DNA of 9,653 nucleotides from JAGQLF01 sp964635995 (GCA_964635995.1 CAZWRA010000038.1:1-9653); one strand, 5' to 3'. Shown: positions 1 through 6,888, counted from the stretch's first letter. Notes: a model not told the origin generated them from the sequence alone. Made by a program: numbers and translations.

Positions 1-123
1 TTGCAAGCAATTTCGACCGCAAAAGTGGGGATTATCTTCCTTTAGTTTACAAAATGATCTTAACAAAAAAGGGAATGCGTTGTATAATGCACTCGCTTGG
101 CATAAAAATATTTTCTAAGTTTA
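1..123. other. Left flank: possible end of an upstream gene, unresolved
   Basis: Two + frames are open from the left edge. One closes with TAA at 116-118. The other closes with TAA at 132-134, inside atpI, and would give a C-terminus of about 43 residues ending ...FSKFNGK. A third frame closes at TAG 43-45. None has a codon bias or motif that I recognise, so I cannot say which, if any, is the end of a real gene. The second half of the flank holds the atp promoter, which would sit inside the coding region if either of the two longer frames were real. Confidence 0.3.
60..88 (+). promoter_or_regulatory. Sigma-70-type promoter of the atp operon
   Basis: The -35 box TTAACA (60-65) differs from TTGACA at one base. 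It is followed by a 17-base spacer and a perfect -10 box TATAAT (83-88). Transcription would start near base 95 and leave a 5' leader of about 28 bases before the atpI ATG at 124. It is the only strong promoter I see ahead of the ATP synthase genes, so it likely drives all of them. The call is from the sequence pattern only. Confidence 0.7.
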
Positions 124-399
124 ATGGGAAATAAGGAAAAAACTAAAAATGATTTTATTGATAGGTTGTCTAAAAAGACAGCATTAATGATGGTAATTTT
201 CTTATTCATTTTTGGAGTACCAGCAGTTTTAAGTGCCTATTTCGGAAATTTTATTGATGAGAAATTTAATATTAAACCTTTAGGAAACTTAATATTTTTA
301 ATTATTTCTTACATCGTAAGTTGGGGAATTGCTCTTTCAACATATAGATACATAAGAAAACAAGAGAAATTATCTGTTAAAGAGGATAAAAATGAGTAA
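124..399 (+). CDS. atpI: AtpI/AtpZ-like ATP synthase accessory membrane protein
   Basis: This is a 91-residue protein with a lysine-rich N-terminus and two predicted membrane helices (about residues 20-40 and 52-72), joined by a loop ending FGNFIDEKF. It ends in a charged tail. This matches the small two-helix proteins (AtpI/AtpZ group) that stand first in many bacterial atp operons and are thought to help c-ring assembly or Mg2+ supply. The family is poorly conserved, so the call rests on size, topology and position directly before atpB. The ATG lies about 28 bases after the predicted transcription start and has no Shine-Dalgarno sequence. The stop TAA (397-399) overlaps the atpB start by 8 bases. 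Confidence 0.75.
   Translation: MGNKEKTKNDFIDRLSKKTALMMVIFLFIFGVPAVLSAYFGNFIDEKFNIKPLGNLIFLIISYIVSWGIALSTYRYIRKQEKLSVKEDKNE
380..385 (+). promoter_or_regulatory. Shine-Dalgarno site for atpB
   Basis: AAGAGG stands six bases before the atpB ATG, inside the end of atpI. It is worth noting because it is one of only two clear sites in the operon. The other is AAAGAGG at 3756-3762, ahead of the 28-codon gene. The remaining starts have none. Confidence 0.5.
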
Positions 400-1201
400 C
401 TTATTTAGTGTTGATGCAGGATTACCCAGTGTTCCACCAGATATATTGTTTTACATAGCAGGATTTCCTGTAACAAATTCTATGTTAGCTGGAGGCTTAA
501 TGACACTTTTGGTAATTATTTTCCTTTTTTTTGTTGTAAAAAATACTAAGGGAAATGGAACTCCTGGTAAATTCCAGATATTAATTGAATTAACTTTAGA
601 AATGTTTTTAGATTTTATCGAGAAAATTGTTGGAAATAAAAAAGTAGCTAAACAGATTTTCCCAATTATTGGTGCACTTTTTATTTATATAGGTATTTCA
701 AACGTATTAACAGTTTTACCTGGAATAGATTCTCTAACATACAGCTTAGATGGGGAAGTAGTACCTTTATTTAGAACTCATACTAGCGATATTAATACAA
801 CTTTTGGAATTGCTGCCGCTATGGTGATATGGACACAAATTTATAGTATTAAAAGTACAAATATATTTGTACATTTAAATAAATATTTCAAGATTTGGGG
901 AATTATTCAAGGATTTATAAAAGGATTAGGGGCAGGTTTTATTGCTATTATAGAGTTTTTCGTAGGACTTTTAGATGTAGTTTCTGAATTTGCAAAATCA
1001 ATTTCTTTGTCATTAAGACTTTTTGGAAACATGTTTGCAGGTTTAATGTTGAGTGGTATTATTCTAGGGGCTTTGGCTATTTTAGCTCCAATCCCTTTAA
1101 TATTATTCAGTCTTTTCTCTGGGGCTCTTCAGGCTTTAGTCTTTGGAGCATTAACTGCCTCATACTTCGGTATGACAGCACCAGAGAATGAAACTAATTA
1201 A
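392..1201 (+). CDS. atpB: ATP synthase Fo subunit a
   Basis: This 269-residue integral membrane protein forms the ion half-channels against the c-ring. It has the usual hydrophobic helices, a loop with FRTHTSDINTTF (residues 128-139) matching the family's 'P-T-x-D-x-N-T-T' region, and the core motif SLSLRLFGNMFAG (205-217) with the essential Arg209. The conserved Gln is at 247 in LQALVFGALTASY. The position nine residues after the essential Arg, Glu219 in E. coli and often His elsewhere, is Leu218 here, so a usual proton-path side chain is missing. That fits the Na+-type c subunit downstream, but this link is inference. The gene starts inside atpI with a Shine-Dalgarno site. Confidence 0.96.
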   Translation: MSNLFSVDAGLPSVPPDILFYIAGFPVTNSMLAGGLMTLLVIIFLFFVVKNTKGNGTPGKFQILIELTLEMFLDFIEKIVGNKKVAKQIFPIIGALFIYIGISNVLTVLPGIDSLTYSLDGEVVPLFRTHTSDINTTFGIAAAMVIWTQIYSIKSTNIFVHLNKYFKIWGIIQGFIKGLGAGFIAIIEFFVGLLDVVSEFAKSISLSLRLFGNMFAGLMLSGIILGALAILAPIPLILFSLFSGALQALVFGALTASYFGMTAPENETN

Positions 1202-1230
1202 TTTTATTTATTTATTATTTATAAAAAAAT
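1195..1230 (+). promoter_or_regulatory. A/T-only leader before atpE
   Basis: Thirty-six consecutive bases contain only A and T, from just after the last C in atpB to the AT of the atpE start codon. There is no Shine-Dalgarno site. Such a stretch would be unstructured in mRNA and could help ribosomes load on atpE, whose product is needed in many copies per enzyme. In E. coli a U-rich region before atpE boosts its translation. The same role here is inference. Confidence 0.35.
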
Positions 1231-1444
1231 GGACGCAGAAGCAGCAACAGCAATCGCAAAAGGAATGATGATTTTATCTATGGTAGGGTCTGCATTAGGT
1301 GAAGCACTAGTTATTACAAGTGCATTTAGAGCAATTGGAAGAAATCCAAAACTAGAAGAAACAATCTTCAGTAAGGTTATTATTTCTGTAGCTCTTGTTG
1401 AATCAACAGCTATCTATGCTTTCGTAGCATTCTTCTTAACTTAA
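1229..1444 (+). CDS. atpE: ATP synthase Fo subunit c, two-carboxylate type
   Basis: This 71-residue two-helix hairpin forms the rotor ring. The polar loop is R38-N39-P40, replacing the common RQP. Helix 2 carries V57-E58-S59-T60-A61-I62-Y63, where Glu58 is the ion-binding carboxylate. Ser59, Thr60 and Tyr63 match the Na+-binding residues known from Ilyobacter tartaricus (E65, S66, T67, Y70). Helix 1 has Glu25, which lies 13 residues before the loop Arg, exactly where Ilyobacter has Gln32. A Glu at this place with the ES-T-Y site is the two-carboxylate Na+ motif described for Fusobacterium nucleatum. The helix-packing glycines are partly replaced (G20, A22, G24, A26). Na+ coupling is predicted, not shown. 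Confidence 0.95.
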   Translation: MDAEAATAIAKGMMILSMVGSALGEALVITSAFRAIGRNPKLEETIFSKVIISVALVESTAIYAFVAFFLT

Positions 1445-1482
1445 AAGTTAGGAAATTTAACTAATTATTAATTGAAACACTG

Positions 1483-1983
1483 ATGGATCAGGTTATAGAA
1501 AATCTTGGTGTAGATCTTAAGATGATGCTTTTCAGCACCGTTAATTTTCTATTGGTATTCGTGCTGCTAAATAAATTTCTTTTTGGAAGAGTAGGAAAAT
1601 TTTTAACAGATAGACAAGAGAAGATTAAAGAAAGCCTAAGAAATTCAGAGGAAATAGACAAGAAATTTTCTGAAGCAAATGAACAGAAAGAAGAGATTAT
1701 TAAAGAAGCTAGTTCAAAAGCAAATGCTATAGTGAGCGAAGCTACAGAGCAATCAAATCTAATTATTTCAGAAGCGAAAGATAAAGCAGGTGCTGAAGTT
1801 CAAAATATGGAACTGAAAGCAAAAAAGAAACTTGAGTTAGAGAGATCAGAAATGATAGCTGAACTGAAACAAAGAACTGCGGACCTTGCGATTATTGCTA
1901 CAGAAAAGATCTTAGACAAAGAGCTCGATGAAGAAACAGATAAAAAGATAATAGAAAAATATCTTGATAAATTAGATTCATAA
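1483..1983 (+). CDS. atpF: ATP synthase Fo subunit b (peripheral stalk)
   Basis: This 166-residue protein has one N-terminal membrane helix (about residues 12-32), then the typical junction LNKFLFGRVGKFLTDRQEKI (29-48), then a long charged Glu/Lys/Ala-rich helix expected to form the right-handed coiled coil of the stator. The last part (LAIIATEKILDKELDEE...) matches the region that binds delta. Length is normal for the family. Only one b gene is present, so the stalk should be a b homodimer. A 38-base gap separates it from atpE and there is no Shine-Dalgarno site. Its stop TAA is followed after one base by the ATG of the delta gene. Confidence 0.94.
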   Translation: MDQVIENLGVDLKMMLFSTVNFLLVFVLLNKFLFGRVGKFLTDRQEKIKESLRNSEEIDKKFSEANEQKEEIIKEASSKANAIVSEATEQSNLIISEAKDKAGAEVQNMELKAKKKLELERSEMIAELKQRTADLAIIATEKILDKELDEETDKKIIEKYLDKLDS

Positions 1984-1984
1984 A

Positions 1985-2227
1985 ATGAAAAAAATAGGGA
2001 AGATTGGATCAGAAAAAATAATTGAAGTAAAAACTGCAAGAGAGATTACAGATGAAAATATTTTAAAACGGATTGAAAAGAGATTAGGTCAAGAAACAGA
2101 AGTTCGATTAATAGTAGATGAAAGTCTTCGAGGAGGAATTTACATAAAAGACTTATATCAGAACAAACAGTTTGATGGTACTGTAAAAAAACAATTAAAT
2201 CTTCTTAGAGAAGAAATTATTAAATAA
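1985..2227 (+). CDS. atpH: ATP synthase F1 subunit delta, C-terminal domain only
   Basis: At 80 residues this is less than half the usual length of about 175-180. The whole protein aligns by eye to the C-terminal part of delta: EVKTAREITDENILKRIEKR (14-33), a strand RLIVDESLRGGIYIK (41-55) with the Gly-Gly pair, and the family's ending 'DG-(S/T)-V-x-x-x-L-x-x-L' as DGTVKKQLNLL (64-74). The N-terminal six-helix domain, which in other bacteria grips the alpha N-termini at the top of F1, is absent. The gene starts directly after atpF and there is no room or open frame for a longer version. The retained part is the one that meets subunit b. Confidence 0.88.
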   Translation: MKKIGKIGSEKIIEVKTAREITDENILKRIEKRLGQETEVRLIVDESLRGGIYIKDLYQNKQFDGTVKKQLNLLREEIIK

Positions 2228-2243
2228 GTTTTAAAAATAACCT

Positions 2244-3776
2244 ATGGCTGATGTAAAAGAAGATGCAAAAAAAATTACAGAAGAAATTGCGAAGGATATA
2301 AAGTCTTTCGAACCAAAAGCAAATATTGAAGAGATCGGAACTGTTGTTGAGGTTAAAGATGGTATTGCAAAATTAAAAGGATTAGAAAAATGTAAATCAC
2401 AAGAAATGCTTGAATTTCCTCATGGGGTAATAGGTTTAGCTTTGAACCTTGAAGCAAACACAGTTGGAGCAATCCTTCTTGGAAACTTCACAAAAATTAA
2501 GGCTGGTGACACCGTCAAAAGAACTGGAAAAATTATGTCAATTCCTGTAGGAGAGGAGATGATTGGAAGAGTTCTTAATTCCTTAGGAGAACCTATTGAT
2601 GGAGGTGAAGAAATAAAAACAGAAATAGAACGACCAATTGAAAAAGTGGCTCAAGGAGTTATGACTAGAGAACCTGTAAATAGACCTCTTCAAACAGGAA
2701 TCAAAGCAATAGATGCTCTAATTCCTATTGGACGAGGACAGAGAGAATTAATTCTAGGAGATAGGCAAACTGGTAAAACTGCTATTGCAATCGACACGAT
2801 ACTAAATCAAGCAGATCAAAATATTAAGTGTATTTATGTTGCTATAGGTCAGAAAGAATCTAAAGTAGCTAGACTAGTAAATATTCTTAAAGAGGCAGGC
2901 GCTATGAAATATACAACTGTATTTTCTGCTAGCGCTTCTGATCCAGCACCAATGCTCTACCTTGCTCCTTATTCTGGAGTAACATTGGCTGAATATTTTG
3001 CTGAAAAAGGGGAAGATGTTTTAATTATTTACGACGATCTTTCAAAACAAGCTGCTGCTTATAGAGAAATGTCTCTTTTATTACGAAGACCACCAGGCCG
3101 AGAAGCTTATCCTGGAGATGTTTTCTATCTACATTCGAGACTATTAGAGCGAGCTTGTAACTTAAACAAAAAATATGGAGGAGGTTCAATTACTGCTCTT
3201 CCAATTATTGAAACTCAAGCTGGAGATATTTCGGCTTATGTTCCAACAAATGTAATTTCTATTACAGACGGGCAGATTTTCTTAGAATCTAACTTTTTTT
3301 ATAAAGGTCAAAGACCTGCTGTAAATGTGGGATTATCAGTTTCAAGAGTAGGAAGTTCAGCTCAAACAAAGCCAATGAAAAAAGTTGCTGGGAAAATGAA
3401 ACTTGAACATGCACAGTTTAGAGAGCTTGAAGCATTCGCTCAGTTTTCGAGTGATTTAGATCAAGATACAAAAAATAGAATTGAGAGAGGTAGAAGGGTT
3501 AATGAGATTTTAAAACAAGATCAATACAAACCATTAAAAGTAGCTGAACAAGTTGTTGCAATTTATGCATTGAATATGGGATTTTTTGACGATGTAGAAG
3601 TAGCTGAGGTTACAAAAACTGAAGAAGGACTACTTAAATTTATGAATAATCTTCATAAAAAATTATTAGAGAAGATTGGATCTGGAGACTGGGAAGACAA
3701 GACAGTTGAGCAATTAGAGGAAGCTATTAAAGCTTTCGATAAGGGTAATAAATCTAAAGAGGAAGAGACAGAATGA
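2244..3776 (+). CDS. atpA: ATP synthase F1 subunit alpha
   Basis: This is a full-length 510-residue non-catalytic nucleotide-binding subunit. An N-terminal helix and beta-barrel (about 1-95) are followed by the P-loop GDRQTGKT (172-179), the Walker B strand VLIIYDD (259-265), and the alpha/beta signature PAVNVGLSVS (358-367). Arg368 in SVSRVGSS is the arginine finger reaching into the catalytic site of beta. The C-terminal helical domain ends in a Lys/Glu-rich tail (DKGNKSKEEETE). The stop is TGA, rare in this window, and lies in an ATGA overlap with the next small gene. If TGA were read through, the frame would end at TAG 3783-3785 after only three further residues. Confidence 0.98.
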   Translation: MADVKEDAKKITEEIAKDIKSFEPKANIEEIGTVVEVKDGIAKLKGLEKCKSQEMLEFPHGVIGLALNLEANTVGAILLGNFTKIKAGDTVKRTGKIMSIPVGEEMIGRVLNSLGEPIDGGEEIKTEIERPIEKVAQGVMTREPVNRPLQTGIKAIDALIPIGRGQRELILGDRQTGKTAIAIDTILNQADQNIKCIYVAIGQKESKVARLVNILKEAGAMKYTTVFSASASDPAPMLYLAPYSGVTLAEYFAEKGEDVLIIYDDLSKQAAAYREMSLLLRRPPGREAYPGDVFYLHSRLLERACNLNKKYGGGSITALPIIETQAGDISAYVPTNVISITDGQIFLESNFFYKGQRPAVNVGLSVSRVGSSAQTKPMKKVAGKMKLEHAQFRELEAFAQFSSDLDQDTKNRIERGRRVNEILKQDQYKPLKVAEQVVAIYALNMGFFDDVEVAEVTKTEEGLLKFMNNLHKKLLEKIGSGDWEDKTVEQLEEAIKAFDKGNKSKEEETE

Positions 3777-3859
3777 GTGAGATAGTTCCACCTCCAAGCA
3801 TGTTCGAATACTGTGGAAAAGGATATGATCGAAATCAAGTCCTTGATAAAAAAATTTAA
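3773..3859 (+). CDS. Small unknown gene 1 in the atp operon (28 aa)
   Basis: This tiny reading frame starts MSEIVPPPSMFEYCGKGYDR and ends with TAA at 3857-3859. I do not recognise it. Support for its being real: its ATG overlaps the atpA stop as ATGA, an AAAGAGG Shine-Dalgarno-like site stands ten bases upstream (3756-3762), and its own stop overlaps the next ATG as TAATG. It fills the gap between alpha and the 78-residue gene exactly. A leader peptide that merely couples translation from atpA to the next gene is an alternative to a functional peptide. Confidence 0.55.
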   Translation: MSEIVPPPSMFEYCGKGYDRNQVLDKKI

Positions 3860-4095
3860 TGGCATTCTCAATTAATGCAGGGAAATTAAGTGGAAGTATA
3901 TTTTATCTTGATATTTTGACAGATACCGGAAAAGGTCCTGAGATTGTAGTCAGGTTTGAAGAATACAGAAAAGGGATGCAAGTTAGAAGAGGTTTATGGG
4001 ATATTGATAGTAATTTAGAGACTATCTGTGACGGACTTTCAGAAGGAATAAAAGAAAATGGAGTATTTAAAGGTGAATTAACATTAGAACAATAA
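3859..4095 (+). CDS. Small unknown gene 2 in the atp operon (78 aa)
   Basis: This is a soluble 78-residue protein with no membrane segment or signal peptide, lying between atpA and atpG. Alternating hydrophobic stretches (SGSIFYLDIL, GPEIVVRFEEY, MQVRRGLWDI) suggest a small beta-rich fold followed by a helix (ETICDGLSEGIKE) and the end GELTLEQ. I find no known family. The start is set by a TAATG overlap with the previous gene, and the stop TAA is immediately followed by the atpG ATG. These junctions and ordinary codon use make it very likely real. An ATP synthase assembly, regulatory or extra structural protein is a guess from position alone. Confidence 0.8.
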   Translation: MAFSINAGKLSGSIFYLDILTDTGKGPEIVVRFEEYRKGMQVRRGLWDIDSNLETICDGLSEGIKENGVFKGELTLEQ

Positions 4096-5058
4096 ATGGC
4101 AATTAATACAAAAGAAATAAAAAAGAGAATAGGATCTGTTAAGAATACTAAGAAGATTACTAAGGCAATGGAGATGATTTCTGCTGTAAAGATGAGAAAA
4201 GCTGTTCAAGCTGCTGTTAATACTAGAGATTACGCTACTTTGGCTCATAATATTTTAGAAAATTTAAGTTCTAAAAAAATCTCGCATCCATTATCTAGAA
4301 ATAAGCCAATAGAAGAATATGATATAACATTTGTTAATAAAGTCGACGCTCCAGAAGAAACAGGTAAACATCTTTTAGTTTTAATAACTTCGAATAGAGG
4401 TCTTTGCGGAAGTTATAACTCTAAAGTTTTAAAAAAAGCTTATGAATTTATTAAAGATAAAGATGAAAAGTTTGATGTTTTAGCTATTGGTTCAAAAGCT
4501 GCTCTATTCGCTAAAAGAAATAAGTTAGGTTTGATCGGACTTTACGATAAAGTAAGCGATACACCTACATATGAAGAATTGTTAGTAATCTCAAAAGAAA
4601 TTCAAGATAAGTTTATGGAGGGAATTTACGATAATGTAACTCTATTCTTTACCAATTATATTTCAGGATTAAAACAAGAAGTTATTGAAAGACACTTACT
4701 TCCAATTTCTAAAAGCTCTGTAGCTAACGTTTTAACTGAAATTGGAGATGAAAGAACAGCAAAGGAGCATGATGTTGAAAAGTATAAAGCAATAACAATT
4801 TCTGACTATGAATATGAACCTAAAAAAACAATGGTATTAAATTACTTACTACCAATGTTAGTAGATGTTCTAATTTATCAGGCAGTGTTAGAATCATCTG
4901 CAAATGAGCATTCAAGTCGAATGATTGCGATGAAAAATGCAAGTGATTCTGCAACTGACATGATAGATAATTTAACTTTAGAATTTAATAAAGGTAGACA
5001 AGCTGCAATTACACAAGAAATTAGTGAAATTGTTGGTGGTGCTGCCGCATTAGAGTAA
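4096..5058 (+). CDS. atpG: ATP synthase F1 subunit gamma (central shaft)
   Basis: At 320 residues it is about 30 longer than most bacterial gamma subunits. The N-terminal helix is typical (KKRIGSVKNTKKITKAMEMI, 9-28), the Rossmann-like middle domain has SNRGLCGSYN (99-108), and the C-terminal helix closes with the family signature ITQEISEIVGGAAA. Extra residues lie mainly before the first middle-domain strand (around 58-90, with NKPIEEYDITFVNKVDAPEE). A second stretch is near the residues reading EIGDERTAKEHDVEKYK. The coiled-coil ends that turn inside the alpha/beta ring are intact, so the shaft should work. The ATG touches the stop of the preceding small gene. Confidence 0.96.
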   Translation: MAINTKEIKKRIGSVKNTKKITKAMEMISAVKMRKAVQAAVNTRDYATLAHNILENLSSKKISHPLSRNKPIEEYDITFVNKVDAPEETGKHLLVLITSNRGLCGSYNSKVLKKAYEFIKDKDEKFDVLAIGSKAALFAKRNKLGLIGLYDKVSDTPTYEELLVISKEIQDKFMEGIYDNVTLFFTNYISGLKQEVIERHLLPISKSSVANVLTEIGDERTAKEHDVEKYKAITISDYEYEPKKTMVLNYLLPMLVDVLIYQAVLESSANEHSSRMIAMKNASDSATDMIDNLTLEFNKGRQAAITQEISEIVGGAAALE

Positions 5059-5062
5059 AAAT

Positions 5063-5329
5063 ATGACAGATAGAATAGACAATACACAAAATAAACAGTT
5101 TGATAACGAAGGAACTGGAACAATGTTCAGAACTGCAGCACTAAAAGTTGTACCTCATATACAGGCTTATAACAGACTAGATGACAATAGAGGACTAACC
5201 TTAAGCGAGTATTTATATTCTATCGAAGGATTAGAACCAGATGATGTGGAACTGGCATTGGCCTCATATACAAGAATGTCGAATGGGGAACCAGAGGATC
5301 GAATCTTAAAACTAATAACTATTAGCTAG
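5063..5329 (+). CDS. Small unknown gene 3 in the atp operon (88 aa)
   Basis: This is an acidic soluble 88-residue protein between gamma and beta. The N-terminus is polar and probably disordered (NTQNKQFDNEGTGT). The rest looks helical: MFRTAALKVVPHIQAYNRL, then GLTLSEYLYSIEGLEPDDVE, then LALASYTRMS. No membrane segment, cysteine or catalytic motif is seen, and I do not recognise a family. It starts four bases after the atpG stop and ends nine bases before atpD, so it is co-transcribed with F1. The stop is TAG, the only one among the + strand genes. The opposite strand here is open only as a shadow of atpG and this gene. Confidence 0.82.
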   Translation: MTDRIDNTQNKQFDNEGTGTMFRTAALKVVPHIQAYNRLDDNRGLTLSEYLYSIEGLEPDDVELALASYTRMSNGEPEDRILKLITIS

Positions 5330-5338
5330 AAACTATTT

Positions 5339-6718
5339 ATGAACGGAAAAATAACACAAATAATCGGAGTTGTTGTTGATGCAAAGTTCGAAGGAAATCT
5401 TCCTGAAATTTACAACGCTCTTGAAGCTGAAGTTGATGGACAGAAGCTAATCCTAGAAGTTCAACAACACATTGGAGAAGGACAAGTTAGAGCTGTCGCT
5501 ATGGGATCGACTGATGGACTATCAAGAGGAGATGAAATTAAAGATACTGGTTCACCTATTTCTGTTCCTGTTGGAAAAGAAGTTTTAGGTCGAATGTTTG
5601 ATGTAACAGGAAATGAGATTGATGAAAAAGAAGCAGTAAAAGTTTCAGAAAGATGGCCAATTCATCGAAAAGCTCCTAGTTTTAAACAACAATCTCAAAA
5701 AACAGAAATATTAGAAACTGGTATTAAAGTAATTGACTTAATCTGTCCTTTTCTTAAAGGAGGGAAAATTGGTCTATTTGGAGGAGCTGGAGTTGGAAAA
5801 ACAGTTATTATTCAAGAGCTTATTAGTAATATCGCAAGACAGCACGGAGGTTACTCAATGTTTGCTGGAGTAGGAGAGCGAACAAGAGAAGGGAATGATT
5901 TATATAAAGAAATGCAAGAATCAGGCGTTTTAGATAAAACAGCACTTGTCTTTGGACAAATGAATGAACCACCAGGAGCTAGAGCAAGAGTTGCTCTTAC
6001 AGCCTTAACAATGGCTGAATACTTTAGAGATAAAGAAGGAAGAGATTTACTTTTATTCATTGATAATATTTTCCGATTTACACAAGCAGGATCAGAAATG
6101 TCTGCTCTACTTGGACGAATGCCTTCAGCTGTTGGTTACCAACCAACGCTTGCAACAGAGATGGGAAATTTACAAGAAAGAATTACATCAACTGAAAAAG
6201 GATCAATTACATCAGTTCAAGCTGTGTATGTTCCAGCTGACGACTTAACCGACCCAGCACCTGCAACAACTTTCGCTCACTTAGATGCTACTGTTGTTTT
6301 AAATAGATCTTTATCAGAACTTGGAATTTATCCAGCTGTTGATCCTCTAGATTCAACATCTACTATTCTTGATCCAAATATCGTTGGAAAAGAACATTAT
6401 GAAGTTGCTAGAGAAGTTCAAAGAGTATTACAAAAATACAAGGATCTCCAAGATATTATTGCAATTTTAGGAATGGAAGAACTTTCTGATGAAGATAAAT
6501 TAACTGTTTCTAGAGCTAGAAAAGTACAACGATTCTTTTCACAACCATTCTTTGTAGCTGAACAATTTACTGGAAATCCCGGAATTTATGTTTCAATAGA
6601 AGAGACAGTAGATGGATTCAAACAGATTTTAGAAGGAAAGGCTGATGATATTCCTGAAACAGCATTCTTCTTAAAAGGTAATTTAGATCATGTACGACAA
6701 AGTTTAAAAAGCGAGTAA
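5339..6718 (+). CDS. atpD: ATP synthase F1 subunit beta (catalytic)
   Basis: This is a full-length 459-residue catalytic subunit. An N-terminal beta-barrel (about 1-75) is followed by the P-loop GGAGVGKT (148-155), GERTREGND (179-187) with the catalytic Glu and Arg, and Walker B LLFIDNIFRF (238-247). The signature PAVDPLDSTS is at 332-341. The loop before the C-terminal domain keeps the DELSEE-type lever as GMEELSDEDK, where epsilon or gamma act. Every residue I can check for ATP synthesis is present. The TAA stop overlaps the next small gene's ATG as TAATG. Confidence 0.98.
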   Translation: MNGKITQIIGVVVDAKFEGNLPEIYNALEAEVDGQKLILEVQQHIGEGQVRAVAMGSTDGLSRGDEIKDTGSPISVPVGKEVLGRMFDVTGNEIDEKEAVKVSERWPIHRKAPSFKQQSQKTEILETGIKVIDLICPFLKGGKIGLFGGAGVGKTVIIQELISNIARQHGGYSMFAGVGERTREGNDLYKEMQESGVLDKTALVFGQMNEPPGARARVALTALTMAEYFRDKEGRDLLLFIDNIFRFTQAGSEMSALLGRMPSAVGYQPTLATEMGNLQERITSTEKGSITSVQAVYVPADDLTDPAPATTFAHLDATVVLNRSLSELGIYPAVDPLDSTSTILDPNIVGKEHYEVAREVQRVLQKYKDLQDIIAILGMEELSDEDKLTVSRARKVQRFFSQPFFVAEQFTGNPGIYVSIEETVDGFKQILEGKADDIPETAFFLKGNLDHVRQSLKSE

Positions 6719-6888
6719 TGAGCGAGACAGTAGTTGAAACAACCTATTTAATTGATCAATTTGGGAATCCTATAAAAAAGGATGATCTTGAAAACTATGA
6801 TTACGTTATTACATCTACATGAGAAGTTATTATTAGAGGAATAAAAGAAACCTCGGATTTAGAAGTTAGAGATCAACAAGAACAATGA
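6718..6888 (+). pseudogene. Small unknown gene 4 in the atp operon, with in-frame TGA
   Basis: The frame starts in a TAATG overlap with atpD and reads MSETVVETTYLIDQFGNPIK..., 34 residues up to a TGA at 6820-6822. The same frame then stays open for 21 more codons, EVIIRGIKETSDLEVRDQQE plus Gln, and ends with a TGA at 6886-6888 that overlaps the atpC start as ATGA. Both ends are tied to the neighbouring genes, which argues that the whole 56-codon frame is, or recently was, one gene. Options are a nonsense change from GGA (the common Gly codon here), readthrough, rare sense use of UGA, or a sequencing error. If only the first part is used, the product is a 34-residue peptide. I recognise no family. 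Confidence 0.6.

Noticed and set aside
1445..1482. Hairpin AGTTA/TAACT between atpE and atpF
   Set aside because: Five mostly A-T pairs are too weak to claim a regulatory or processing site.
1800..2039. Minus-strand open frame inside atpF and atpH
   Set aside because: It mirrors the Glu/Lys-rich codons of subunit b, giving a Ser/Phe-rich composition, and lacks any motif. The + strand gene is certain.
3773..4095. The 28- and 78-codon genes as one broken gene
   Set aside because: They are in different frames and meet in a clean TAATG stop-start, which is typical for coupled neighbouring genes.
4878..5123. Minus-strand open frame across the atpG end and the 88-codon gene
   Set aside because: It is antisense to the conserved gamma signature and has no start signals or protein-like features of its own.
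6060..6248. Overlapping + frame inside atpD
   Set aside because: It lies fully within a highly conserved part of beta and has a Gln/Leu-rich composition typical of an off-frame shadow.
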